Positions 6,048 to 12,267 of a DNA stretch of 35,552 bases are shown piece after piece; position 1 is the first letter of the stretch, and each line of letters starts with the position of its first letter. The translations under genes and the position numbers were made by a program. Origin of the DNA: a virus; the IMG/VR virus record IMGVR_UViG_3300031857_000650, positions 1 to 35,552 of that record. The stretch is one strand, 5' to 3'. The notes under the pieces are model-generated. The model searched no databases. It worked only from the letters and a program-made list of their open reading frames with translations, and was not told where the DNA came from.

Positions 6048-6520
6048 GGAAGCTATTGATTGCGTCGGTGATTGCGGTTGCCGGATGTGTCACAAACCCA
6101 GCGATCCAAAGCCATACAGAGGCGCTGGAAAAATACAACCTTGAAACACGGAACAAGGTTGAAGCCAAAGAGATCAAGCTGTCTCAGGCATACGAGCAAC
6201 TACACGCAAAGACTTTTGAGTGGCATCAAGCAACTGGCGTGACTCGTTATCGCGTGTACCTGGCCGAAATGATCCCACTTGCCAGGCGCATGGAAGCGGG
6301 AGATTTGAAGCCAGAACAGTTTGAAGACGAGCGCAGGAAGAGGCACTCTGCAATGCTTCAGTCCATTGAGTCCGATCAAAAAGCTGATGCTGCACAACGA
6401 CAGGCAAACGTGCACAACACACTGCAAAGCCTCTCAAACAACCCGCTACTGCAAAACAGAAACCAGACTACATGCACAAGTCAATGGGTCTGGAATCAAT
6501 GGCGAACCGTTTGTAACTGA
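6044..6520 (+). CDS. Putative lipoprotein co-expressed with the repressor
   Basis: 158 residues beginning MRKLLIASVIAVAGC: a short basic n-region, hydrophobic core and lipobox VAGC with lipidation expected at Cys15. The mature part is hydrophilic, helical and Gln-rich, ending in TCTSQWVWNQWRTVCN with two cysteines. ATG overlaps the repressor stop (ATGA), and a strong terminator follows, so it should be made in the lysogen, the position of lambda rexAB. A lysogenic-conversion or superinfection-exclusion role is inferred from position only; no family is recognised. Confidence 0.75.
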   Translation: MRKLLIASVIAVAGCVTNPAIQSHTEALEKYNLETRNKVEAKEIKLSQAYEQLHAKTFEWHQATGVTRYRVYLAEMIPLARRMEAGDLKPEQFEDERRKRHSAMLQSIESDQKADAAQRQANVHNTLQSLSNNPLLQNRNQTTCTSQWVWNQWRTVCN

Positions 6521-6538
6521 GTCTCTCCGAACAGAAAG

Positions 6539-6562
6539 AACCGCCTCAAGGGCGGTTTTTTT
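6539..6562 (+). terminator. Intrinsic terminator of the repressor-lipoprotein operon
   Basis: Stem ACCGCC (6540-6545) / GGCGGT (6551-6556), five-base loop and a run of seven T (6556-6562). It separates lysogeny transcription from the early promoter at 6617. Confidence 0.9.
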
Positions 6563-6616
6563 ACGCCTGTTGCACTGGGGTTTACTCCTACTGTGATAAA
6601 AAATATTGCAAACGTG

Positions 6617-6645
6617 TTGACACAGGCAATCACAATCGTGATAAT
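6617..6645 (+). promoter_or_regulatory. Rightward early promoter with operator O2
   Basis: -35 TTGACA (6617-6622), 17-base spacer, -10 GATAAT (6640-6645). The spacer contains AATCACAATCGTGATA (6628-6643), the same operator as O1 apart from one outer base. -35, spacing, operator placement and -10 match the cro promoter almost base for base. This is the lambda PL/PR-type partner and should be silent in the lysogen. Confidence 0.88.
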
Positions 6646-6652
6646 TCATCCC

Positions 6653-6715
6653 ATGCCGCAAACGAAGCGGACAGAGGTCGAAGCCAACGGGGCTAGAGGA
6701 CTGAGCGCCAACTGA
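6653..6715 (+). CDS. Possible 20-residue leaderless leader peptide
   Basis: The first ATG of the rightward early transcript lies seven bases after the -10 box and opens a 20-codon frame, MPQTKRTEVEANGARGLSAN, ending TGA at 6715. There is no ribosome site, so translation would have to be leaderless, as proposed for cro. It precedes three terminator-like hairpins, so an attenuation role is conceivable. It may equally be chance. Confidence 0.25.
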   Translation: MPQTKRTEVEANGARGLSAN

Positions 6716-6790
6716 GAGGCGGGAACCAGTAGCTAGAGGGAATGCGCAATACAAGGCCCTCGCTGTCATTCGCAAGAGTGGCAAAGCAAA

Positions 6791-6811
6791 AGCCGATTCA
6801 CTGAGTCGGCT
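6791..6811 (+). terminator. Leader hairpin 1 (terminator-like)
   Basis: AGCCGA (6791-6796) / TCGGCT (6806-6811) with a nine-base loop, followed by the T-rich TCTGTTT. First of three stem structures in the untranslated early leader (6716-6925), which holds no other recognisable gene. Confidence 0.5.
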
Positions 6812-6826
6812 TCTGTTTACTCCCTG

Positions 6827-6875
6827 ATCAGGCTTTTTCATCAACCTTGCTCGGTTACGTGTCGGCCTGATTTTT
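6827..6875 (+). terminator. Leader hairpin 2 with large loop
   Basis: ATCAGGC (6827-6833) pairs with GCCTGAT (6865-6871), enclosing about 31 bases, and is followed by TTTT. The large loop makes it a weaker terminator; it could be the alternative arm of an attenuator or an RNA antitermination element. Confidence 0.45.
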
Positions 6876-6877
6876 CG

Positions 6878-6910
6878 CCCGCCAGATAGAAATGTTTGGC
6901 GGGTTTTTTT
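6878..6910 (+). terminator. Strong intrinsic terminator in the early leader
   Basis: CCCGCCA (6878-6884) / TGGCGGG (6897-6903) followed by seven T (6904-6910). It lies just before the ribosome site of the first early gene (6926). Unmodified polymerase should stop here, so downstream expression probably needs antitermination or is deliberately attenuated. Confidence 0.85.
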
Positions 6911-6925
6911 ATTCCCGGAGGTCAC

Positions 6926-7192
6926 ATGAGAGTTGACTACACAACTGAGGCAAGGCTAGGCGAGGATAACGACCGATGTCTAATCAATGTCGAAATTGAT
7001 GATGACTATGTGACCGACATTGAAGTGATCTGCGCCGAGACAGGCAAGAAACTGAACGGCCTGATTTACGGTGGTTCTGCTTGGAATGAAGCATGGTCAA
7101 TTGCTGAACGTCGAATTCTGACGCTTCCAATTGTTCAGAAAAGCATTCACCGGACTTTCAAGGAAACATGCCATGACACGCCATATCAATGA
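6926..7192 (+). CDS. Hypothetical early protein, 88 aa
   Basis: First gene of the rightward early operon. The ATG at 6926 has an excellent CGGAGG ribosome site seven bases upstream; an earlier TTG would lie inside the terminator. The protein is acidic (EARLGEDNDRCLINVEIDDDYVTDIEV) with a predicted helix at WNEAWSIAERRILT. No family recognised. It overlaps the following 30-codon gene. Confidence 0.7.
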   Translation: MRVDYTTEARLGEDNDRCLINVEIDDDYVTDIEVICAETGKKLNGLIYGGSAWNEAWSIAERRILTLPIVQKSIHRTFKETCHDTPYQ

Positions 7193-7265
7193 AAAGTATC
7201 TTGATGTGGCAACGGCAATTGTTGTCGGAATTGCAATCGGTGTTCTATTAGCATTGGGGGTTTAA
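7173..7265 (+). CDS. Small single-pass membrane protein, 30 aa
   Basis: MTRHINEKYLDVATAIVVGI followed by a hydrophobic AIGVLLALGV tail: a short charged N-terminus and one membrane helix (about residues 13-30). AAGGAAAC lies just upstream. It overlaps the end of the 88-residue gene and its TAA shares bases with the next ATG (TAATG). Such micro-proteins are usual in phage early operons; no function known. Confidence 0.55.
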   Translation: MTRHINEKYLDVATAIVVGIAIGVLLALGV

Positions 7266-7363
7266 TGTTTACCGCATATCGACTGTTCAAGTTCTATCGT
7301 GAACGTAATCCATTTCTTTACAGCTTGAGAAAAGCGATAAAGATTGCCTATAGGGGATTCTGA
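7265..7363 (+). CDS. Hypothetical basic micro-protein, 32 aa
   Basis: Begins in a TAATG junction with the membrane micro-protein and ends in a TGATG junction with the next gene. MFTAYRLFKFYRERNPFLYS followed by LRKAIKIAYRGF: strongly basic and aromatic, amphipathic. Coupling on both sides supports translation. Function unknown. Confidence 0.5.
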   Translation: MFTAYRLFKFYRERNPFLYSLRKAIKIAYRGF

Positions 7364-7572
7364 TGAACAACACAGAATTCCTTTCTGATCTGCTGTTCTG
7401 TGCCTATCAAGGTGAACTGCCAGATCACGTAATTCGTGAAGCGTGTGAACGTTTTAACATTCCTTATCCACCGGAGAAATTCCATGAACAACATGCAACT
7501 TTGGCAATCGGTTTGCGTGACCGATCCATCAGCAGTAAAGCCAATCACAGGCAAGCAATACAAAGGCAATAG
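7363..7572 (+). CDS. Hypothetical protein overlapping the annealing-protein gene, 69 aa
   Basis: Starts in a TGATG junction. Residues 1-40 look like a real acidic helical protein (NNTEFLSDLLFCAYQGELPD, then REACERFNIPYPPE). The last 30 residues lie in another frame of the annealing-protein gene (from 7484) and look like non-coding translation. Either a real gene with an 89-base overlap or a decayed gene whose 3' end was replaced by recombination. Confidence 0.4.
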   Translation: MNNTEFLSDLLFCAYQGELPDHVIREACERFNIPYPPEKFHEQHATLAIGLRDRSISSKANHRQAIQRQ

Positions 7573-8128
7573 CCCGAAGCCATATTGGCTCATTGAGCAG
7601 GCTACAAAGACATTCGGCCCCTGCGGTATCGGATGGGGGATTGAAGTCGTCAGCGAACGTTTTGAACGGTTTGGCGACACTGAATCGCTGCATGTCGCAT
7701 TGGTTCGCGTCTGGTATGTCTTGGATGGCAAGCGAGGCGCAATCGAGCAGATGGGGCAAACGCGATCCAGCTATGTAACAAGCTCCGGCAAATTCACGGT
7801 TGACGAAGATGCACCGAAGAAGTCTGTCACGGATGGCATGGTCAAGTGCTTGTCAATGCTTGGCTTTGCTGGCGACATCTTCAGCGGTCAATGGGACGAT
7901 TCCCGTTATGTCGAATGGGCTGCTGAAGAGTCCAAGAAACGCTCTGCGCCAACACTCAACGAGCAGCAAGTCAGCGAAATCAGCACATTGCTTGATGGCC
8001 GCGACTTTGCTGCATTCATGAAGTGGGTTAGCAAGTGCGCCGGGCATGAAATCACTGCGCTCCGGGATGTTCCCGCAGATGCATACACACCAATCATTAA
8101 CAAACTGAAAGCAAAGGCAACAGCATGA
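7484..8128 (+). CDS. Single-strand annealing protein, Rad52-superfamily
   Basis: 214 residues. ATG 7484 follows CCGGAGA at good spacing. The motif YWLIEQATKTFGPCGIGWGI (about residues 33-52), a following strand-rich HVALVRVWYVLDG and a GQT.SSYVT segment fit the Rad52-like fold of phage recombinases (Sak/Erf-type annealing proteins); KKSVTDGMVKCLSMLGFAGD is a conserved C-terminal feature of the core. With the adjacent SSB and Gp157 it forms the recombination module. Exact subfamily cannot be fixed by eye. Confidence 0.75.
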   Translation: MNNMQLWQSVCVTDPSAVKPITGKQYKGNSPKPYWLIEQATKTFGPCGIGWGIEVVSERFERFGDTESLHVALVRVWYVLDGKRGAIEQMGQTRSSYVTSSGKFTVDEDAPKKSVTDGMVKCLSMLGFAGDIFSGQWDDSRYVEWAAEESKKRSAPTLNEQQVSEISTLLDGRDFAAFMKWVSKCAGHEITALRDVPADAYTPIINKLKAKATA

Positions 8129-8541
8129 ACGTCATCACAGTAGCAGGCCAACTCGGCAAAGACGCAGAAATCAGGTACATGCCAAACGGCGATCCGATTG
8201 CATCTTTCTATGTGGCAGACAGCCAGGGTAAAGACAAACCGACGATCTGGTGGCGTTGTTCGCTGTTCGGAAAGCGTGCTGAAAGCCTCGCAAACTATCT
8301 GCTGAAAGGTCAGGCGGTCACTGTTTCAGGTGTTGTGACAGAACGCGAATACACCGACAAGGACGGAACGCAGAAGAAAGCCCAAGAGATCCGCGTGAAC
8401 GATGTTGCTCTGCAAGGTGGCAAGCGTGAGGAAGCCCCGCAACGCAGCGCACCATCACAGCGGCCATCTTCCAAGCCTGCGCCTGCACCTGCAAGCAGCG
8501 GGTTTAAAGACGATTTTGACCCGTCAGATATTCCTTTCTGA
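8125..8541 (+). CDS. ssb: Single-stranded DNA-binding protein
   Basis: 138 residues. The N-terminal OB fold (1-105) shows NVITVAGQLGKDAEIRYMPN, WWRCSLFGKRAESLANYLLK and GQAVTVSGVVTEREY, typical of bacterial and phage SSB. A Pro/Ala/Ser linker leads to the acidic tip FDPSDIPF, which recruits partner proteins. ATGA overlap with the annealing-protein gene. Confidence 0.95.
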   Translation: MNVITVAGQLGKDAEIRYMPNGDPIASFYVADSQGKDKPTIWWRCSLFGKRAESLANYLLKGQAVTVSGVVTEREYTDKDGTQKKAQEIRVNDVALQGGKREEAPQRSAPSQRPSSKPAPAPASSGFKDDFDPSDIPF

Positions 8542-8562
8542 CCACTCATCAACCCAACACGG

Positions 8563-8587
8563 AGCCGCCTAACAAGCGGCTTTTTTT
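8563..8587 (+). terminator. Intrinsic terminator after ssb
   Basis: AGCCGC (8563-8568) / GCGGCT (8576-8581), seven-base loop and T run to 8587. The next ATG is at 8588, directly after the T run, so that gene has no independent ribosome site. Confidence 0.85.
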
Positions 8588-9085
8588 ATGCACATCACAC
8601 TTCACACCGCGACAGAAGCAGTGCGCGAACTGCTTGACCAGATTGACCCAGAAACAGGCGAAATGCCTGAAGGCTTTGAAAAGGCCCGTGAACTGGTGGC
8701 GCAGAAAGCAGTCGCCACCACTGCATACCTGATTGAGCAAGACCTCCACATTGAATCAGTCAAGGCGTACATCAAGGAACTGACCGCAAAGGTCAAGACC
8801 GCAGAGAAGCGCCAGGACTGGCTGCGCAGCTACCTGCAAAGCCACATGACCGCAGCAGGCATCACCGAAATCAAGGACGAACGCGGACTGTTCAAGGCAA
8901 CTTTGCAAGTTGGCCGGGATGAGTCAGTCGAGATTTACAGCGAGGCTCTTCTGCCGCCGAATTGCTACCGGGAAATTCCTGTCAGCTACGAACCAGACAA
9001 GACGCTGATCAAGCGATGCATCAAGGATGGCATGGAAATACCCGGTGCGCGGCTGGTGAAGAAAGACCGGCTGACGATCAAGTAA
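8588..9085 (+). CDS. Gp157-like protein (Siphovirus Gp157 family)
   Basis: 165 residues with the Gp157 pattern: an N-terminal helix TATEAVRELLDQIDPETGEM, a long coiled coil through VKAYIKELTAKVKTAEKRQDWLRSYL, then a small beta domain (GLFKATLQVGRDESVEI, LPPNCYREIPV) and a basic end. Gp157 proteins occur in phage recombination modules; some have been linked to resistance to host defence. The ATG abuts the terminator T run, so expression needs readthrough and probably no classical ribosome site. Confidence 0.85.
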   Translation: MHITLHTATEAVRELLDQIDPETGEMPEGFEKARELVAQKAVATTAYLIEQDLHIESVKAYIKELTAKVKTAEKRQDWLRSYLQSHMTAAGITEIKDERGLFKATLQVGRDESVEIYSEALLPPNCYREIPVSYEPDKTLIKRCIKDGMEIPGARLVKKDRLTIK

Positions 9086-9351
9086 TGGGCCGCATGTCAA
9101 AGCACGGCATTGACCTCGATGTGTACGACAGTCGAAGAGATTGGTACGCAGCACGAGGTCAAGAGCTACCTCAGACAAAGCTGCTTGACATGGACGTAAT
9201 CACCATTCGGTCAGCAGCTAGACAAAGGGAGTCCCTGAGAAGGCACATCAGGGACAACCTGTCCAACGAGGCTTTGGCCCGCCAGTTCGGAGTCCACATC
9301 AGGACGATAGAGAAAGTCTTGACAAGAGACACACACAGCAACCTTCCATAA
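9085..9351 (+). CDS. Helix-turn-helix protein, 88 aa
   Basis: Starts in a TAATG junction at 9085; a longer in-frame start would lie inside Gp157. The C-terminal half has a clear helix-turn-helix, LSNEALARQFGVHIRTIEKV, preceded by a basic helix RQRESLRRHIRD. Likely a small DNA-binding regulator or recruitment factor. Family not identified. Confidence 0.7.
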   Translation: MGRMSKHGIDLDVYDSRRDWYAARGQELPQTKLLDMDVITIRSAARQRESLRRHIRDNLSNEALARQFGVHIRTIEKVLTRDTHSNLP

Positions 9352-9373
9352 CCGCCCACTGAGGCGGTTTTTT
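9350..9373 (+). terminator. Intrinsic terminator
   Basis: ACCGCC (9351-9356) / GGCGGT (9363-9368), six-base loop, T run 9368-9373. It begins within the stop codon of the 88-residue helix-turn-helix gene and is seven bases from the next ATG (9381). Confidence 0.85.
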
Positions 9374-9380
9374 ATTGCCC

Positions 9381-9932
9381 ATGCAAGACCTAGACCTACT
9401 CATCCTCGCCCAAGTCCAGATGCACAAGTCCGTCGGCATCACCATTGCCGACCTCGTGCAGATCACCGGAGAGACAGAGCGCAGCGTGCGCAAGATCGTT
9501 GAACGGCTCAAGCACAAAGAGCAGATCAAACGCGGCCTGCGTACCAGCCGCGCTGTCTGGTGGATTCCGTTCGACGCGCCTGCACTGGTGCGGCCTGTCG
9601 AGCCACCGAAGCCAACGACAGCGCATCTGCACCGCAAACCCACTGGTTTGACCCAGCCTACCAACGGCCCCGGCTACACACCTCACAAATGGTCACAAGG
9701 CGCAGTCGCCAACACAGACGCAATCAAGCCGCCGAAAGACAAGCCCATCCGCAACGGCACCACAACCGGGTCATGGATCGCGCCACGTTGGGAACTTGCT
9801 CGGCCCGGTGCAGAGGATCACAAGCAACATGGATCACGGCGAGGCGATGAGGTGCAGGAGTGGGCACCACCTCTGAGCATGTGCGTGGGTCGTGGTGTTG
9901 AGAGGTTTATGCCGGATCGGTTGCAGAGATGA
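9381..9932 (+). CDS. Winged-helix protein with disordered tail
   Basis: 183 residues. The first 65 form a winged helix-turn-helix: LDLLILAQVQMHKSVGI, ADLVQITGETERSVRKIVER, LKHKEQIKRGL and VWWIP strand. The remainder is rich in Pro, Thr, Gly and His and lacks fold signals. ATG 9381 follows the terminator T run and a GCCC spacer, without a good ribosome site; a TTG at 9375 is an alternative. Probably a DNA-binding regulator; target unknown. Confidence 0.65.
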   Translation: MQDLDLLILAQVQMHKSVGITIADLVQITGETERSVRKIVERLKHKEQIKRGLRTSRAVWWIPFDAPALVRPVEPPKPTTAHLHRKPTGLTQPTNGPGYTPHKWSQGAVANTDAIKPPKDKPIRNGTTTGSWIAPRWELARPGAEDHKQHGSRRGDEVQEWAPPLSMCVGRGVERFMPDRLQR

Positions 9933-10396
9933 GAAGCAAGCCCAAGCGAAACCGCAAAGTCTGGGCACTCATCAACCCCGTCGAACACGCCATCAGGGGA
10001 GCCTGCATCACGCCACAGCATGAGCTTGACAAGCTGCGACTGAGAGAGCTTGCCTCGCTGGATGCATTGGTTCACGGCAAAGGTGGTTTGACAGAGTGGC
10101 AAGACATCAACGCAGCCAACAACTTGTGTCAAGTCATGGGAGAGATGGGTATTGGCCCTGAAGCCTTGGAGACAACACGGGCGTTGAGCAGGCATCTGAT
10201 AGATGCCGCCGGACGGTTTGAGCGTACTGGAAAGATGGGGCTGACAGGGCCAGCAATCAAAGCCATGCGCGACATGCTGGAGTACCACGATCTGCAACGT
10301 CAGAGCGTGCCTCGCAGCAAGTACGAAGAAGCAATTCGGTTAGTAGCCGCGCAAGTGCGGTCTGGTCACACAAAGAAAGTGAGTGAGTTGATATGA
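9929..10396 (+). CDS. Conserved phage protein, 155 aa
   Basis: Basic N-terminus (RSKPKRNRKVWALINPVEHAI) followed by an all-helical body (LDALVHGKGGLTEWQDINAA, then a long helix LETTRALSRHLIDAAGRFER). The pattern resembles a helical protein common in proteobacterial prophages between regulators and nucleotide-metabolism genes; no function established. ATGA junctions at both ends. Confidence 0.65.
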   Translation: MRSKPKRNRKVWALINPVEHAIRGACITPQHELDKLRLRELASLDALVHGKGGLTEWQDINAANNLCQVMGEMGIGPEALETTRALSRHLIDAAGRFERTGKMGLTGPAIKAMRDMLEYHDLQRQSVPRSKYEEAIRLVAAQVRSGHTKKVSELI

Positions 10397-10701
10397 GCTA
10401 CGCAGCAGTTGAAATGAAGATTTTGCAATGGGCAGAGGCCAGAAAAATCATCCCCAATGCAACGCCTCAAGCGCAATTGAACAAGGCTTTGGAGGAACTG
10501 GCCGAACTGTTCAAGGCAGAGAGCCAAGGAAACATGGCTGGCGTTCGTGATGGTGTGGGTGATGTGGTTACGTGCCTCATCAACTATTGCGCCCTGAAAG
10601 ACATTGATTTGGTCGAGTGCCTGGAGTTGGCCTACTCGGAAATCAAAGACAGACGCGGCACGCTGATGCCTGACGGGACTTTCGTTAAGGACGCGGCATG
10701 A
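10393..10701 (+). CDS. MazG-like nucleotide pyrophosphohydrolase
   Basis: 102 residues in the MazG/all-alpha NTP pyrophosphohydrolase fold. Metal-binding motifs: EELAE at 34-38 with further acid at E43, and DGVGD at 53-57 in the paired helix. These enzymes cleave nucleoside triphosphates to monophosphate and pyrophosphate; phage versions may reshape nucleotide or alarmone pools. Coupled to neighbours by ATGA overlaps. Confidence 0.85.
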   Translation: MSYAAVEMKILQWAEARKIIPNATPQAQLNKALEELAELFKAESQGNMAGVRDGVGDVVTCLINYCALKDIDLVECLELAYSEIKDRRGTLMPDGTFVKDAA

Positions 10702-10889
10702 AATTCTGTATCCACAAGTATGGCAATTGGTCTGCGCCTTATGTAGATCACTTTGGAGGCGAAGGCAAATTACTTCAGGCAATTAAATGTGAGAAATGTG
10801 GAAGGGTGAAGATAGCTCGCGTTCCGCAGCCAATGCTTTCGCGCACACATTTGGCCGACCTTCTGAGCAGGCTTCGCCTATCAGCCTAA
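10698..10889 (+). CDS. Small zinc-ribbon-like protein, 63 aa
   Basis: Starts with an ATGA overlap. FCIHKYGNW supplies a Cys and His and AIKCEKCGRVKIAR a CxxC knuckle, suggesting one bound zinc. The C-terminal helix SRTHLADLLSRLRLSA is basic. Family unknown. Confidence 0.6.
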   Translation: MKFCIHKYGNWSAPYVDHFGGEGKLLQAIKCEKCGRVKIARVPQPMLSRTHLADLLSRLRLSA

Positions 10890-10897
10890 CAAGTTAC

Positions 10898-11029
10898 GCC
10901 CGTGGCAAGCACGAAGCAGAAGCGTAGAAGCTGTGTCTGTACTCAAGTCTGAGGCAGGTGCGCACAGCGGCGTAAGGGGCGCATGCGTCGAAGCCAAGTG
11001 CTGGAGTCCGCTTAACTCCTGCCACGGGC
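10898..11029. other. Structured non-coding element before HNH gene
   Basis: About 150 bases without a gene separate 10889 from 11040. A perfect 10-bp inverted repeat GCCCGTGGCA (10898-10907) / TGCCACGGGC (11020-11029) closes the region. Just inside its 3' arm is a hairpin GGAGT-CCGCTTA-ACTCC with a 5-bp stem and 7-base loop. The arrangement recalls a tRNA acceptor plus T arm, though the loop sequence is not canonical. It might be a structured RNA, a homing-element border or a recombination site. Confidence 0.45.
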
Positions 11030-11039
11030 ACCTAACACC

Positions 11040-11336
11040 ATGAAACAAGAACTCACAGCCGAATCCGTTCGGCACCACTTCAACTACGACCCCGACACCG
11101 GGGTACTTACACGCCGCGTCACGGTCAATGGCATGGCAAAGGCCGGGCACGTGTGCGCTACGACCGACGAACGGGGCTACAAGTTCACGATCTTTGCCGG
11201 GAAACGCCAATACGTCCACAGACTGGCTCTGCTGCATGTTTACGGCCAACTGCCGACCAGGAAGGTCGAACACCGCAACTGTCAGCGCGGAGACAACCGG
11301 CTGTCGAACCTTGTACTCGGAGGGAAATTGAAATGA
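11040..11336 (+). CDS. Short HNH endonuclease (possibly truncated)
   Basis: 98 residues. The start VRHHFNYDPDTGVLTRR and the core VHRLALLHVYGQLPTRK, VEHRNCQRGDNRLSNL match the HNH homing family of the gene at 1474-1965, with the usual DHxNG motif changed to EHRNCQRGDNR. It stops right after the core and lacks the AP2-like DNA-binding domain, so it may be a minimal or decaying copy. No clear ribosome site; its stop overlaps the next ATG (ATGA). Confidence 0.8.
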   Translation: MKQELTAESVRHHFNYDPDTGVLTRRVTVNGMAKAGHVCATTDERGYKFTIFAGKRQYVHRLALLHVYGQLPTRKVEHRNCQRGDNRLSNLVLGGKLK

Positions 11337-11572
11337 CGCAACGAACAGACGGCGGGCCAGCGTTCCCCACGCCGCGCTATGAACGCGGCGATATGTACTC
11401 GTTAGGTATGACCATGCGTGACTTTTTTGCCGCGAAGGCGATGCAGATCATGTTGGATGCCTACGACAAGGGCTATTGCGGGCTGAACAGCCAAGACGCG
11501 CCAAACACTGACGTGATCGCAAGGGGCGCATACGAAATGGCCGACTCCATGCTGAAAGCGAGGGAATCATGA
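11333..11572 (+). CDS. Conserved early phage protein, 79 aa
   Basis: ATG 11333 overlaps the HNH stop. It contains DGGPAFPTPRY and GMTMRDFFAAKAMQIML, ending AYEMADSMLKARES, a pattern found in many small prophage proteins of the early accessory region (related to the GMSLRDYFAA type). Function unknown. Confidence 0.7.
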   Translation: MTQRTDGGPAFPTPRYERGDMYSLGMTMRDFFAAKAMQIMLDAYDKGYCGLNSQDAPNTDVIARGAYEMADSMLKARES

Positions 11573-11715
11573 ACGACTGGCAACGCGAACTGGAAGCCCT
11601 TGAGGTAGACCCAGACATCGACCGCATCGTGCGGATCACGTTCGTCATCGGGCTTGTGCTGGCATGCAGCTTCATGGTCATCGGTGCGGTGTTGATTGTG
11701 CGGGGGTTGATGTGA
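11569..11715 (+). CDS. Single-pass membrane protein, 48 aa
   Basis: ATGA overlap start. A charged N-terminal half (NDWQRELEALEVDPDIDRIV) is followed by a membrane helix (about residues 24-44) and the tail VRGLM. The last codons and stop (GGGGGTTGATGTGA) serve as ribosome site and start for the next gene, which ends in the same sequence. Confidence 0.6.
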   Translation: MNDWQRELEALEVDPDIDRIVRITFVIGLVLACSFMVIGAVLIVRGLM

Positions 11716-11825
11716 AAACAGACCGTGACTCATTGATTTTGAGGATTGCAGTGGGGTTGCTGCTTTGCAATGTGTGTTTCACCTTCGCAATCTATTTAAT
11801 TCTGATCTTCAGGGGGTTGATGTGA
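11712..11825 (+). CDS. Single-pass membrane protein, 37 aa
   Basis: GTG start in the ATGTGA junction with the preceding gene. MKTDRDSLILRIAVGLLLCN and a hydrophobic continuation end in FRGLM. It resembles the preceding 48-residue protein in build and in its terminal nucleotides, suggesting local duplication of a small membrane gene. Confidence 0.5.
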   Translation: MKTDRDSLILRIAVGLLLCNVCFTFAIYLILIFRGLM

Positions 11826-12058
11826 ACGCTTTGCAATTGGCCGATCAACTGGATCACGACTCCGACATAGGAGAGTTCAAACATTACGAAGCATCAGCAA
11901 TGCTCCGCAAGCAGCACGAAGCTATTCGGCAGTTGCGGGATGGTCTTTTGTTGATCGCAGGTACATCCCATGTTGATGCCGTATTAGACCCACAACGCGC
12001 CATCAGAGTCGCCAAAGCAGCACTCGCAGCAACGGAGGATGTATGCGCGAATACCTGA
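11822..12058 (+). CDS. Hypothetical helical protein, 78 aa
   Basis: GTG start at 11822 in the same ATGTGA junction type, with GGGGG upstream. NALQLADQLDHDSDIGEFKH followed by EASAMLRKQHEAIRQLRDGL matches small accessory phage proteins that begin with an LADxLE helix and continue as a coiled coil. Function unknown. Confidence 0.65.
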   Translation: MNALQLADQLDHDSDIGEFKHYEASAMLRKQHEAIRQLRDGLLLIAGTSHVDAVLDPQRAIRVAKAALAATEDVCANT

Positions 12059-12267
12059 TCACGAAGTTTGTATGTGCCGACTGCGGCAACAACCTCGAAC
12101 TGTCAACGGAGAAACCGAAGCCGTACGCCAGCAAGCACTCTCAAGGTGAACCGTCTGGGGCTTACATGCTGCAACAGCTTGTACCTCTGCAACCTTGCCG
12201 GGTGTGCATGCAACCACTGTTCGCCATGCGTGACGCCCTGAAAACATTGGAGGCACACAAGAAATGA
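12043..12267 (+). CDS. Zinc-ribbon-like protein, 74 aa
   Basis: ATG 12043 lies shortly after GGAGG and overlaps the preceding gene by 16 bases. Two CxxC pairs (FVCADCGNN and QPCRVCMQP) are about 43 residues apart, suggesting one zinc-ribbon. The C-terminal helix is MRDALKTLEAHKK. No family name. Confidence 0.65.
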   Translation: MREYLITKFVCADCGNNLELSTEKPKPYASKHSQGEPSGAYMLQQLVPLQPCRVCMQPLFAMRDALKTLEAHKK

